From the NCBI GenBank assembly GCA_037039925.1, contig JAXRKP010000324.1, positions 56,001 through 120,000 of the forward strand: a stretch of 64,000 nucleotides of DNA. The letters are read 5' to 3'. The notes below the pieces were generated by a model, which saw only the letters and a list, made by a program, of their open reading frames with translations, was not told where the DNA came from and searched no databases. Shown here piece after piece: positions 10,373 to 24,369 of the stretch (positions are counted from its first letter, which is position 1; every line of letters begins with the position of its first letter). The DNA is from Doris montereyensis. Taxonomy: Eukaryota; Mollusca; Gastropoda; Nudibranchia; Dorididae. The position numbers were made by a program, and so were the translations under genes.

Positions 10373-13300
10373 CATTCATCCTGCACTTCTGTAACGAAAT
10401 GAATGATAAAGGTGACCTACAGTGCTCCATTCATCCTGCACTTCTTTAACGAAATGAATTGTAAAGGTCACCTACAGTGTTTCATTCATCCTGCACTTCT
10501 ATAACGAAATGAATTGTAAAGGTCACCTACAGTGTTTCATTCATCCTGCACTTCTGTAACGAAATGGATGGTAAAGGTGACCTACAGTGTTCCATTCAGC
10601 CAACATTTCGGTAATCAAATGGATGGTAAAGGTGACCTACAGTGTTCCATTCAGCCAACATTTCGGTAATCAAATGGATGGTAAAGGTGACCTACAGTGT
10701 TCTATTCAGCCAACATTTTCGGTAACGAAATGAATGGTAAAGGTGACCTACAGTGTTCCATTCATACTCCACTTCTATAACGAAATGGATGATAAAGGTG
10801 ACCTACAGTGTTCCATTCAGCCAACATTTCGGTAATCAAATGGATGGTAAAGGTGACCTACAGTGTTCCATTCAGCCAACATTTCGGTAATCAAATGGAT
10901 GGTAAAGGTGACCTACAGTGTTCCATTTAGCCAACATTTCGGTAATCAAATGGATGGTAAAGGTGACCAACAGTGTTCCATTCAGCCAACATTTCTGTAA
11001 CGAAATGAATGGTAAAGGTGACCTACAGTGTTCCATTCATACTCCACTTCTATAACGAAATGGATGATAAAGGTGACCTACAGTGTTCCATTCAGCCAAC
11101 ATTTCGGTAATCAAATGGATGGTAAAGGTGACCTACAGTGTTCCATTCAGCCAACATTTCGGTAACGAAATGGATGGTAAAGTTGACCTACAGTGTTCGA
11201 TTCATCCTCACTTTGGTAACGAAATGGATGGTAAAGGTGACCAACAGTGTTCCATTCATCCTCCACTTCGGTAACGAAATGGATGGTAAAGTTGACCTAC
11301 GGTGTTCCATTCATCCTCACTTCTGTAACGAAATGGATGGCAAAGGTGACCTACAGTGTTCCATGCATCCTCACTTTGCAACGAAATGGATGGCAAAGGT
11401 GACCTACAGTGTTCCATTCATCCTCACTTCTGTAACGAAATGAATGGCAAAAGTGACCTACAGTGTTCCATTCATCCTCTCACTTCTGTAACGAAATGAA
11501 TGGTAAAGTTGACATACAGTGTTCCATTCAGCCAACATTTCGGTAATCAAACGGATGATAAACGTATCCCACAGTCCTCCATTTATCCTCCACATCTGTA
11601 ATCAAATAGATGGTGAGCTTGTCCTACAGTGTTTTCTAAATCCTCCACTTCTGTAATCAAATGGATGGTAAGCATGCCCTACAGTATTTAATTCATCCTC
11701 TTCTGTAATGAAACGGACGGTAAGCGTGTCCTACGGTGTTTTGTTCATCATCCACTTCTGTAATCAAATGAATTGTAAGCATGTCCAACAGTGTTTCATT
11801 TGTTCTCTTCTGTAATCAAATGGATGGTAAGCATGTCCTGCAGTGTTTCATTCATTCTCCCCTTCTGTAATCAAATGGATGGTAACCGTGTCATATAGTG
11901 TGTGATTCATCCTCTTCTGTAATCAAATGGATGATGAGTGTGTCCTACAGTGTTTTATTCATCATTCCTTCTGCAATCAAATGGATGGTAAACATGTCCT
12001 ACAGTGTTTCATTAGTCCTCCACTTTTGTAATCAAATGGATGGTAAGCATGTCCTACGGTGTTCCATTCATCGTGTTCTGTAATCAAATAGATGGGAAGC
12101 ACCTACCTATGGTGTTCAATTTATCTTCACTTCTGTATTCAAATGCTTGGTAAGCGTGTCTTAAGGCCTTTCATTCATCATCCATTTTCATAATCAGATA
12201 GATATCGTAAGTTGTTACCTACAGTGTTCCATTCATCTTCCACTTCTGTAATCAAATGAATGGTAATTATTTACCTATGGTGTTCCATTCATCCTCGATT
12301 TCTGTAATTAAATGAATGGTAACCGCTTACCTATAGTGCTCCATTCATTCTCCACTTCTGTAATCAAATGGATGGTAAGCGTATCCTACAGTGCTCTATT
12401 CATACTCCACTTATGTAATCAAAAAGAGTAAGCATATCCTACAGTGTTCTTTCGTTATCCACTTCTGTAATCAAATGAATGGTAAGCGTATCTTATAGTG
12501 CTTCATTCGTCCTCCACTTCTGTAATCAAATGATGGTAAGCGTATCCTACAGTGCTTCATTCCTACCCACTTTTTTGTAATCAAATGAATGGTAAGCATA
12601 TCCTATACTGTTCCATTCCTACTTCACTTCTGTAATCAAATGAATGGTAAGTATGTCCTACAGTGTTCCATTCTACTCCACTTCTGTAATCAAATGGATG
12701 GTAAGTATGCCCCTACAGTGTTCCATTCCTACTCCACTTCTGAAATCAAATGAATGGTAAGCATGTCCTACAGTGTTCCATTCCTACTCCACTTCTGTAA
12801 TCAAATGGATGGTAAGCATGTCCTATAGTGTTCCATTCCTACTCCACTTCTGTAATCAAATGGATGGTAAGTATGCCCCACAGTGTTCCATTCCTACTCC
12901 ACTTCTGAAATCAAATAGATGGTAAGCATGTCCTATAGTGTTCCATTCCTACTCCACTTTGTAATCAAATGGATGGTAAGCATGTCCTATAGTGTTCCAT
13001 TCCAAATACTCCACTTCTGAAATCAAATGGATGGTAAGCATGTCCTACGGTGTTCCATTCATTCTCCACTTCTGAAATCAAATGGATGGTAAGCATGTCC
13101 ACGGTGTTGCATTCATTCTCCACTTCTGAAATCAAATGGATGGTAAGCATGTCCTACGGTGTTCCATTCATTCTCCACTTCTGAAATCAAATGGATGGTA
13201 AGCATGTCCCACGGTGTTCCATTCATTCTCCACTTCTGAAATCAAATGGATGGTAAGCATGTCCTACGGTGTTCCATTCATTCTCCACTTCTGAAATCAA

Positions 13301-14492
13301 ATGGATGGTAAGCATGTCCTACGTGTTCCATTCATTCTCCACTTCTGTAATCAAATGAATGGTAAGTATGTCCTACGGTGTTCCATTCATTCTCCACTTG
13401 AAATCAAATGGATGGTAAGCATGTCCTACGGTGTTCCATTCATTCTCCACTTCTGAAATCAAATAGATGGTAAGCATGTCCTACGGTGTTCCATTCATTC
13501 TCCACTTCTGAAATCAAATAGATGGTAAGCATGTCCTATGGTGTTCCATTCATTCTCCACTTCTGTAATCAAATGGATGGTAAGCATGTCCTACAGTGTC
13601 CACTTCTGAAATCAAATAGAGTGTTCCATTCCATTCTCCACTTCTGAAATCAAATGGATGGTAAGCATGTCCACGGTGTTCCATTCATTCTCCACTTTTG
13701 TAATCAAATGGATGGTAAGCATGTCCTACGGTGTTCCATTCATTCTCCACTTTTGTAATGAAATGGATGGTAAGCATGTCCTACGGTATTCCATTCATTC
13801 TCCACTTTGTAATCAAATGGATGGTAAGCATACGGTATTCCATTCATTCTCCACTTTTGTAATCAAATGGATGGTAAGCATGTCCTACGGTGTTCCATTC
13901 ATTCTCCACTTCTGTAATCAAATGAATGGTAAGTATGTCCTACAGTGTTCCATGCCTACCCGACTTCTGTAATCAAATGGATGGTAAGCATGTCCTACAG
14001 TGTTCCATTCCTACTCCACTTCTGTAATCAAATGGATGGTAAGCATGTCCTACAGTGTTCCATTCCTACTCCACTTCTGTAATCAAATGAATGGTAAATA
14101 TGTCCTACGGTGTTCCATTCCTACTCCACTTCTGTAATCAAATGGATGGTAAGTATGTCCTACATTGTTCCATTCCTACTCCACTTCTGTAATCAAATGG
14201 ATGGTAAGCATGTCCTACAGTGTTCCATGCGTACTCCATTTCTGTAATCAAATGAATGGTAAGTATGTCCTACATTGTTCCATTCCTACTCCACTTCTGT
14301 AATCAAATGGATGGTAAACATGTCCTATAGTGTTCCATTCCTACTCCACTTCTGAAATCAAATGGATGGTAAGCATGTCCTACAGTGTTCCATTCCTACT
14401 CCACTTCTGAAATCAAATGGATGGTAAGCATGTCCTAGAGTGTTCCATTCCTATTCCACTTCTGTAATCAAATGGATGGCAAGCATGTCCTG
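10373..14492. repeat. Minisatellite, 55-bp unit, about 75 copies
   Basis: The period is 55 bp, measured from CTGCACTTCT at 10381 to 10436 to 10491 and again near 14161-14216. Two domains are visible. Up to about 11550 the units read GTAAAGGTGACCTACAGTG with CCAACATTTCGGTAA variants. After that they read GTAAGCATGTCCTACAGTG with CTCCACTTCTGTAATCAAAT. Many units contain CCATTCAT and, about 20 bases on, its reverse complement ATGAATGG, so a monomer can fold into a hairpin. The period is not a multiple of three and the open frames are chance. Confidence 0.97.
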
Positions 14493-14918
14493 TGGTATGT
14501 AGTCAGAAGATTCCTGTTCTTATCTTGACATCAAAACTGTTGAGAATGATATTAATGTAAACAGTTGATCAGATAGCTCATGAGAGATCTGATAATCAAA
14601 GATGCTTATTACAGCCCTTTACCTTTACTACTTCTCACCACCATTTGACATGGATAGGTGGATTACTATTATTCAAAACCTTTTGTGCTTCACTGCCACG
14701 GATGCTGTTGGAGCTCATGGCATAAGTATATAAACAAAACGCAACGATATAAGCGACAACACACCTCAAAACGTGTAAAATATATGACAGATGTGAAAAT
14801 GTAGGAAAAATGTGAGAAGGAATCAATTGAAAATCAAGGTTTGCTTGTGAGGCTCATTTCTAATTTATTGAAACCAAAATTATTACAACATTCTTCATAT
14901 GCTGAGGCGGATTAGTGG
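14493..14918. other. Spacer between two satellite families
   Basis: About 425 bp of single-copy-looking sequence with no recognisable gene or element. The 63-codon minus-strand frame has no supporting motif. Confidence 0.5.
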
Positions 14919-17680
14919 TCGTCATGGCATAAAAGATTTGGTCATCATGACATAATTTGTGTCATAATAACACAAAAGATTTGATCATCATGACATAATT
15001 TGTGTCATAATAACACAAAGATTTGGTCATCATGACATGATTTGTGTCATAATAACACAAAAGATTTGGTCATCATGACATAATTTGTGTCATAATAACA
15101 CAAAAGATTTGGTCATCATGACAAAATTTGTGTCATAATAACAGAAAAGATTTGGTCATCATGACATAATTTGTGTCATAATAACACAAAAGATTTGGTC
15201 ATCATGACATCATTTGTGTCATAATAACACAAAAGATTTGGTCATCATGACATAATTTGTGTCATAATAACAGAAAAGATTTGGTCATCACGACATAATT
15301 TGTGTCATAATAACACAAAAGATTTGGTCATCATGACATAATTTGTGTCATAATAACACAAAAGATTTGATCATCATGACATGATCTGTGTCATAATGAC
15401 ACAAAAGATTTGGTCATCATGACATAATTTGTGTCATAATAACACAAAGATTTTGTCATCATGACATAATTTGTGTCATAATAACACAAAAGATTTGGAT
15501 CATCATGACATAATTTGTGCCATAATAACACAAAAGATTTGAATCATTATGACATGATTTGGGGCATCATGACACAAACAATTTAGATCATTATGACGTA
15601 ATTTGGGGCATTATGACACAAAAGATTTGGATCATTATGACATGATTTGGGGCATTATGACACAAAAGATTTGGATCATCATGACATGATTTGAGGCATA
15701 ATGACACAAAAGATTTGGATCATTATGACCTGATTTCGGGTATAATGACACAAATGATTTCGATCATTATGACATAATTTGGGGCATTATGACACAAAAG
15801 ATTTGCATCATCATAACATGATTTGGGGCATTATGACACTAAAGATTTGGATCATTATAACATGATTTGGGTCATAATGACACAAAAGATTTGGATCATC
15901 ATGACATAATTTGGGGCATAATGACACAAAAGATTTGGATCATTATGACATGATTTGGGGCATTATGACACAAAAGATTTGGATCATTATGACATGATTT
16001 GGGGCATCATGATACAAAAGATTTGGATCATTATGACATGATTTGGATCATTATGACACAAAAGATTTCGATCATTATGACATGATTTTTGGGTTATCCT
16101 GACAGAAAAGATTTGGATCATCATGACATGATTTGGATCATTATGACATGATTTTGGGTTATCCTGACACAAAAGATATGGATCATCATGACATGATTTG
16201 GGGTATCATGACACAAAATATTTGGATCATTATGACGTGATTTGGGGTATTATGACACAAAAGATTTGGATCATTATGACATGATTTTGGGTTATGCTGA
16301 CAGAAAAGATTTGTATCATTATGACATTATTTGGGGCATCATGACAGAAAAGATTTGGATCATCATAACATGATTTGGGGCATCATGACACAAAAGATTT
16401 GGATCATTATGACATTATTTGGGGCATCATGACACAAAAGATTTTGATCATCATGACATGATTTGGGGCATCATGCCACAAACGATTTGGATCATTATGA
16501 CATGATTTGGGGCATCATGACACAAACGATTTGGATCATTATGATATGATTTGGGGCATCATGACACAAACGATTTGGATCATCATGACATGATTTGGGG
16601 CATCATGACACTAAACATTTGGATCATTATGACATGATTTGGGGCATCATGACACAAAAAGATTTGGATCATCATGACATGATTTGGGGCATCATGACAC
16701 AAACAATTTGAATCATTATGACATGATTTGGGGCATGATGACATGATTTGAGTCATCATGACACAAAAGATTTGGATCATTATGACATGAGTTGGGGCAT
16801 CATGACACAAACAATTTGCATCATTATGACATGATTTTTGGGGCATCATGACACAAAAGATTTGGATCATCATGACATGATTTGAGTCATTATGACACAA
16901 AAGATTTTGATCATCATGACATGATTTGGGGCATCATGACACAAACAATTTGAATCATTATGACATGATTTGGGGCATGATGACACGATTTGAGTCATCA
17001 TGACACAAAAGATTTGGATCATTATGACATGAGTTGGGGCATTATGAAACCAAAGATTTGGATCATTATGACATGATTTGGGGAATCTTGACACAAAAGA
17101 TTTGGATCATTACGACATGATTTGGGGCATTACGACATGATTTGGGGCATCATGACACAAAAGATTTGGTTCATTATGACATGATTTGGGGCATAATGAC
17201 ATGATTTGAGTCATTATGACACAAAAGATTTGGATCATTATGACATGATTTGGGGCATCATGACATAAAAGATTTGGATCATCATGACATGATTTTTGGT
17301 GCATCATGACATAAAAGATTTGGCTCATCATGGCATGATTTGGGGCATTATGACAGAAAAGATTTGGATCATCATGACATGATTTGAGTCATTAAGACAC
17401 AAAAGATTTGGATCATCATGACATGATTTCGGGCATTATGACATAAAAGATTTGGATCATCATGACATGGTTTGGGGCATCATGACACAAAAGATTTGAT
17501 CATCATGACGAAAAAGATTTGGATCATTATGACATGATTTGAGGCATTATGACAGAAAAGATTTGGATTATTATGACATGATTTGGGACATCATGACAGA
17601 AAAGATTTGGATCATTATGACATGATTTGGGACATCATGACACAAAAGATTTGGATCATTATGACATGATTTAGGGACAT
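14919..17680. repeat. Minisatellite, 43-45 bp unit of two related halves, about 63 copies
   Basis: The period is 43 bp at the left end (CATAATTTGTGTCATAATAA at 14951, next at 14994) and 44-45 bp further right. Each unit is two related halves of about 22 bp: GATTTGG..CATCATGACA.. and GATTTGG.TCATTATGACAT. The array is therefore a dimer-based satellite. Left units carry TTGTGTCATAATAACAC, right units TTGGGGCATCATGACAC, with a change-over near 15540. It is rich in TCATGA palindromes. Confidence 0.97.
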
Positions 17681-17688
17681 GAAAATCT

Positions 17689-20447
17689 GATAACTTATTA
17701 AAAAATCAACAAAGATTTTAATTGTGATTGTTATTAAAAAATCAACAATGTTGTCTGTATTTTAATTGTGATTGTTATTAAAAAAATCAACAATGTTGTC
17801 TGTATTGTAATTGATAAAAAAACAATGTCGTCTGATAATTGTGATTTAAGAAAATCAAAAAATGTTGTCTGTATTATAATTGTGATTGTTATTGAAAAAT
17901 CAAAAACAATGTTGTCTGTATAATTTGATTGTGATTTAAAAACAAAAACAATGTTGTCTGTATTTTAATTGTATTGTCATTTAAAAAAAAAACAATGTTG
18001 TCTGTATTGTAATTGTTAAATAAAAACAAAAACAATGTTGTCTGTATTGTAATTGTGATTGTGATTTAAGAAAACTATACTAACATTGTAAAAACAAAAA
18101 CAATGTTGTCTGTATTGTAATTGTGATTGTCATTTAAAAAAAAACAATAACAATGTTGTCTGTATTGTAATTGTGATTGTCCTTTAAAAAAACATCAATA
18201 TTGTCTGTATTGTAATTGTGATTGTCATTTAAAAAACAAAACAATCAAGTAATTGTGATTGTAATTGCAAAAACAACAAAAACAAAGTTGTGTATTGTAA
18301 TTTGAAAAAAAACAAAAACAATGTTGTCTGTATTGTAATTGTGATTGTCATTTAAAAACAATAACAATGTTGTCTGTATTGCAATTGTGATTGTCCTTTA
18401 AAAAACATCAATATTGTTTGTATTGTAATTGTGATTGTAATTAAAAAAATAAACAATGTTGTGTGTATTGTAATTCTGATTGTTATTTAAAAACAAAAAC
18501 AATGTTGCCTGTATTGTAATTGTGATTGTCATTTAAAAACAATAAACAATAGTAATTGTCTGTATTATAATTGTGATTGTCATTTAAAAACAAAAACAAT
18601 GTTGTCTGTATTGTAATTGTGATTGTACTTTAAAAACAAAAACAATTTTGTCTGTATTGTAATTGTGATTGTCATTTAAAAACAAAAACAATGTTGTCTG
18701 TATAGTAATTGTGATTGTCATTTAAAAACGAAAACAATGTTGTCTGTATAGTAATTGTGATTGTCATTAAAAAAAACAATACAATCTTATTTGTATTGTA
18801 ATTGTGATTGTCATTAAAAAAACAAACAATCTTATTTGTATTGTAATTATGATTGTCATTGAAAAAAAAATAATTTTGTTTGTATTGTAATTGTGATTGT
18901 CGTTAAAAAACAACAATGATGTCTGTATAGTAATTTGATTGTTGTTAAAAAACGAAAACAATGTTGTCTGTATTGTAATTGTGATTTTTATTTTAAAAAA
19001 ATAATAACGTTGTCTGTATTGTAATTGTGATTGTTATTAAAACAACAACAAGAATGTTGTCTGTATTGTAATTGTGATTCTTATTAAAAAAACAACAACA
19101 ATGTTGTCTGTATTGTAATTGTGATTGTTATTTTAAAAAATAATAAAGTTGTCTGTATTGTAATTGTGATTGTTATTAAAAAAAAACAACAACAATGTTG
19201 TCTGTATTGTAATTTGATTGTTATTAAAAAAACAACAAAAGTTGTCTGTATTGTAATTGTGATTTTTATTTTTAAAACAAAAAATAATAAAGTTGTCTGT
19301 ATTGTAATTGTGATTGTTATTAAAACAACAACAACAATGTTGTCTGTATTGTAATTGTGATTGTTATTAAAAACAACAAAGATGTTTGTATGGTAATTGT
19401 GATTGTTATTAAAAAAAACAACAACAATGTTGTCTGTATTGTAATTTGATTGTTATTAAAAAAAACAACAAAAGTTGTCTGTATTGTAATTGTGATTTTT
19501 ATTTTTAAAAATAATAAAGTTGTCTGTATTGTAATTGTGATTGTTATTAAAACAACAACAACAATGTTGTCTGTATTGTAATTGTGATTGTTATTAAAAC
19601 AACAAAGATGTTTGTATGGTAATTGTGATTGTTATTAAAACAATAACAACAATGATTTCTGTATTTTTAATCTTGATTGTTATTAAAAAAACAACAACGA
19701 TGTCTGTATTGTAATTGTGATTTTTATTTTTAAAAAACAACAAGTAATAGGTTGTCTGTATTGTAATTGTGATTGTTATTAAAAAACAACAAGTAGGTTG
19801 TCTGTATTCTAATTGTGATTGTTATTAAAAAACAACATTGATGTTTGTATTGTAATTGTGATTCTTATTAAAACAACAACAATCTTGTCTGTATTGTAAT
19901 TATGATTGTTATTAAAAAACAACAATGTTGTCTATATTGTAATTGTGATTGTCATTAAAAAAACAAAACAATCTTGTGTGTATTGTAATTGTGATGGTCA
20001 TTAAAAAAACAACAATGTTGTCTGTATTGTAATTGTGATTGTCATTAAAAAAACAAAACAATCTTGTGTGTATTGTAATTGTGATTGTCATTAAAAAAAC
20101 AAAACAATCTTGTGTGTATTGTAATTGTGCATGTTATTAAAAAACCAACATTGATGTCTGTATTGTAATTGTGAATGATTAAAAAACAACAACGTTGTCT
20201 GTATTGTAATTGTGATTATCATTAAAAAAAACAACAATCTTATCTGTATTGTAATTGTGATTGTTATTAAAAAAAACAACATTGATGTCCGTATTGTAAT
20301 TGTGAATGTTATTAAAAAAAACAACATTGATGTATGTATTGTAATTATGATTGTGAGAAAAAACCCAACCCAACAACAATGCTGTCTGTATTGTAATTGT
20401 GATTGTCATTTAGAAAAAAAAACAAACAATGTTGTCTGTAGTGTAAT
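17689..20447. repeat. Minisatellite, about 46-50 bp unit, first block
   Basis: The unit core is GTAATTGTGATTGTCATT, then an A run of variable length with CAACAA, then CAATGTTGTCTGTATT. The spacing is 46 bp where measured (18661 to 18707) and longer where the A/CAA run expands. About 57 units. The short frames in it encode only Val-Ile-Lys repeats. Confidence 0.96.
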
Positions 20448-21048
20448 GAGGCGTTTAGCTCCAACTGCCAGTCTGTCCCATGATGCATTGCCTGATCTCC
20501 TAGATCGGTGGTAGCTCTTTTGCGTGGCTGTTTTATACTAGTACTATTGATTGTATAGTGACCGCAAAAGACAAATGCGCTGACTTTAACAATTAATTGT
20601 TATCTATCTAGACATGTGAATCAACATATATGACTAGATTTATTTAGCTATACATCATAAAATTGTGGGAAACTAGTTGCTATGGCATCTTCGACATCCT
20701 ATGCGTGTCATTTCACGACATATTCTTGCCAGTGTCAGCCAGGAGAGCAGAGCGCTAGATCTACTTATTCGTACTTGTATTTTCATCCTTTTGAACTTTA
20801 GAAATCTAGATTGCCCAAGTCTGACTATCTTGTGTTGCCATAGAATCTAATTAATAATTGAGATTTTTATATCTCTTGTAAATAAATATGTTGTATCTCC
20901 CTGTGTCTAGATCTATTTACATTATGTTCTAATTCTGGATGTAGATGTTCTTCTGTCTAACAAACTAGTTGAAAAAATAAGACACGAAAAAAAGAAGAAT
21001 CATTATGGACTTGTAGTAGGTTAAGACATTTAATAATTTGTAAGAGAA
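20448..21048. other. 600-bp island splitting the 46-50 bp array
   Basis: Non-repetitive sequence flanked on both sides by the same satellite. It starts GAGGCGTTTAGCTCCAACTG and contains CTAGATCT words and an AATAAATATG. The flanks TGTCTGTAGTGTAAT and TGTCTGTATTGTTATT are array sequence, so target duplications cannot be told apart from array units. It may be an inserted element of unknown family. No open frame of interest. Confidence 0.5.
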
Positions 21049-23406
21049 TTTGTCTGTATTGTTATTGTGATTGTCATTTAATAAAAAAAACAACAATGTT
21101 GTCTGTATTGTAATTGTGATTGTCATTTAATAAAAAAACAACAATGTTATATGTATTGTAATTGTGATTGTCATATAAAAAACCAAACAACAATGTTCTC
21201 TGTATTGTAATTGTGATTGTCCTTTAAAAAACAACAATGTTGTCTGTATTGTAATTGTGATTGTCATTTAATAAAAAAAACAACAATGTTATATGTATTG
21301 TAATTGTGATTGTCATATAAAAAACCAAACAACAATGTTCTCTGTATTGTAATTGTGATTGTCCTTTAAAAAACAACAATGTTGTCTGTATTGTAATTGT
21401 GATTGTCCTTTAAAAATATCAATGCTGTCTGTATTGTAATTGTGATTGTCATTTAAAAAAACAATAACAATGTTGTCTGTATTGTAATTGTGATTGTCCT
21501 TTAAAAACATCAATATTGTCTGTATTGTAATTGTGATTGTCCTTTAAAAAACATCAATGTTGTCTGTATTGTAATTGTGATTGTCATTTAAAAACATCAA
21601 TATTGTCTGTATTGTAATTGTGATTGTCCTTTAAAAAACATCAATGTTGTCTGTATTGTAATTGTGATTGTCATTAAAAAAACCAATAACAATGTTGTCT
21701 GTATTGTAAATGTGATTGTCATTAAAAAAAACCAACAACAATGTTGTCTCTATATTAATTGTGATTGTAATTTAAAAACAACAATAACAATGTTGTCTCT
21801 ATATTAATTGTGATTGTAATTTAAAAACAACAATAACAATGTTGTCTCTATATTAATTGTGATTGTAATTTAAAAACAACAATAACAATGTTGTCTCTAT
21901 ATTAATTTGATTGTCATTTAAAAAAACAATAACAATGTTGTCTCTATTGTAATTGTGATTGTAATTTAAAAACAACAATAACAATGTTGTCTCTATTGTA
22001 ATTGTGATTGTAATTTAAAAACAACAATAACAATGTTGTCTCTACTGTAATTGTGATTGTATTTTAAAAACAACAATAACAATGTTGTCTCTATTGTAAT
22101 CATGATAGTATTTTAAAAACAACAATAACAATGTTGTCTCTATTGTAATCGTGATTGTCATTGAAAAACAAAAACAATGTTGTCTGTATTGTAATTGTGA
22201 TTGTTATTTTAAAAAAGCAACAACATTGTTATCTTTATTGCAATTGTGATTGTAATTTTTTTAAAACAACAATGTTATCTTTCTTGTAATTGTGATTGTT
22301 ATTTTTTAAAAAGTTATTTAAAAAAACAACAATTTTATCTCTATTGTAATTGTGATTGTTATTAATAAAACAACAATGTTATCTCTATTGTAATTGTGAT
22401 TGTAATTTACAAAAAACGCCGATGTTATCTCTATTGTAATTGTGGTTGTTATTTTAAAAAATAACAATGTTATCTCTATTGTAATTGTGATTGTAATTAA
22501 AAAAACAAAAATGTTATCTTTATTGTAATTGTCATTGTAATTTACAAAAAAAAATAATGTTATCTCTATTGTAATTGTGATTGTCATTTAAAAAAAACAA
22601 CAATGTTATCTCTATTGTAATTGTCATTGTAATTTTTAAAAACCAACAATGTTATCTCTATTGTAATTGTGATTGTAATTTTTAAAAAACTAGCAATGTT
22701 ATCTCTATTGTAATTGTGATTGTAATTTTTTTTAAAACAACAATGTTATCTCTATTGTAATTGTGATTGTAATTTTTTTAAAACAACAATGTTATCTCTA
22801 TTGTAATTGTGATTGTAATTTTTTTAAAAACAACAATGTTATCTCTATTGTAATTGTAATTGTTATTAAAAAAACAACAACAATGTTACCTCTATTGTAA
22901 TTGTGATTGTTATTTGAAAAAACAACAATGTTATCTCTATTGCAATTGTGATTGTTATTAAAAAAACAACAACAATGTTATCTCTATTGCAATTGTGATT
23001 GTTTTTAAAAAAACAACAACAATGTTATCTCTATTGTAATTGTGATTGTTATTAAAAAACAACAAAAATGCTATCTCTATTGTAATTGTGATTGTCATGT
23101 AAAAAAAAACAATTTTGTCTCTATTGTAATTGTGATTGTTATGTTAAAAAAAACAATTTTGTCTCTATTGTAATTGTGATTGTTATTTAAAAAAACAACA
23201 ACAATGTTGTCTGTATTGTAATTGTGATTGCTATTTAAAAAAACAACAATAATGTTGTCTGTATTGTAATTGTGATTGTCATTAAAAAAAACAACAACAA
23301 TGTTGTCTGTATTGTAATTGTGATTGTCATTAAAAAAAACAACAACAAAGTTGTCTGTATTGTAATTGTGATTGTCATGTAAAAAAAACAAGAACAATGT
23401 TGTCTG
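21049..23406. repeat. Minisatellite, about 46-50 bp unit, second block
   Basis: Same family as at 17.7-20.4 kb. From about 21750 the units read TGTTGTCTCTATATTAATTG or TGTTATCTCTATTGTAATTG instead of TGTTGTCTGTATTG, and revert to the first type near 23200. About 50 units. Confidence 0.96.
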
Positions 23407-24369
23407 AATCACAAAGTGAGTCAGGGCTGCAGTGTGAGAATGATGGAAAAAATTAATGATTTCCAAGAAGTATTTCATGATGCATGATGATATATAAGAA
23501 TTTGATATTTATATTTCAATTTAAGAATACTTGTAGAGTATAAATGTTTTCAACAGTTAATTTTGTTTAATTACATTCTTTTTCATTGTGACATTCATGG
23601 GAATGAAGTCTTTGAAAGATTTCTCGTTTTGCCATATAAAACAAATATTGTATTTTTGCTTTGCTGGTTTATATAATAATAATAATTTTAGGAGTAAGTC
23701 GGAAGTACGGATTAAAAGTGAAGTGACAATATTATTGACAATTCCAAGAAAAAAAACCAAAACGTTGAAGTAACATACTGTGGCATTGAAACATGTCCAT
23801 AAGTTTTATTTTGAAGTCAAAATGTTTTTAAAAAACCTTCATTGCATGACCTTGAGCAAAACTAATACTGCTCAACGAAGACGTGTTACAAATGTGTGTG
23901 AATCTCACAAAACCTGTCGTATGGTGAACAGTTTCAAATATTTCTTGCATAAAGTAATAGCCAAACGTGTTCTGAGCATTTAAAACTTTATTTGGTGAAA
24001 ATTGGTAGAATTTTGACAAAGTTATGAATATTTTTGTAGGACAAATTTCAAGTATGCAGGAAAATTTCCAGCTATGTGCTAAAAACATTTTTAAAACTAA
24101 TTTTAGACATTTTCAAGGCAAAATATTTCATCAGGGTATTCATAAAAGATTACTTTAACGGAAAAATACAAAGAAATTGATTTTCATAAAAATTGACATC
24201 ATCTCACATCTTCCCTGTTTCGAACACCTTTCATCTTACAACAGGGTTTGTCAGCTCCACATTCATATATGGTGCAAGGCATTCACAAATCATTCAATAG
24301 TTCTGTAAAAGGAAGCAAAAATATTCACTGTGACACAAAACGCGTATTATTATTATCACTCTCTCTCAG
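23407..24369 (-). other. Probable 3' UTR and downstream flank of the CAP-Gly gene
   Basis: Sequence after the stop codon (24370-24372) in the minus-strand direction. A canonical AATAAA (TTTATT on the plus strand) lies at 23987-23992, 378 bases after the stop codon, and another at 23805-23810. Either could end the transcript. Short open frames on both strands here have no motif. Confidence 0.45.
23987..23992 (-). other. Candidate polyadenylation signal AATAAA
   Basis: First AATAAA in sense downstream of the CAP-Gly gene's stop codon. The position is plausible for a 0.4 kb 3' UTR, but no cleavage site can be seen directly. Confidence 0.35.

Noticed and set aside
10020..10394. 124-codon plus-strand frame as a gene
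   Set aside because: Its right half is the antisense of a LINE 3' fragment and the first minisatellite unit.
14919..17680. Possible CRISPR-like array of regular repeats
   Set aside because: There are no unique spacers; both halves of each unit repeat, and the setting is eukaryotic.
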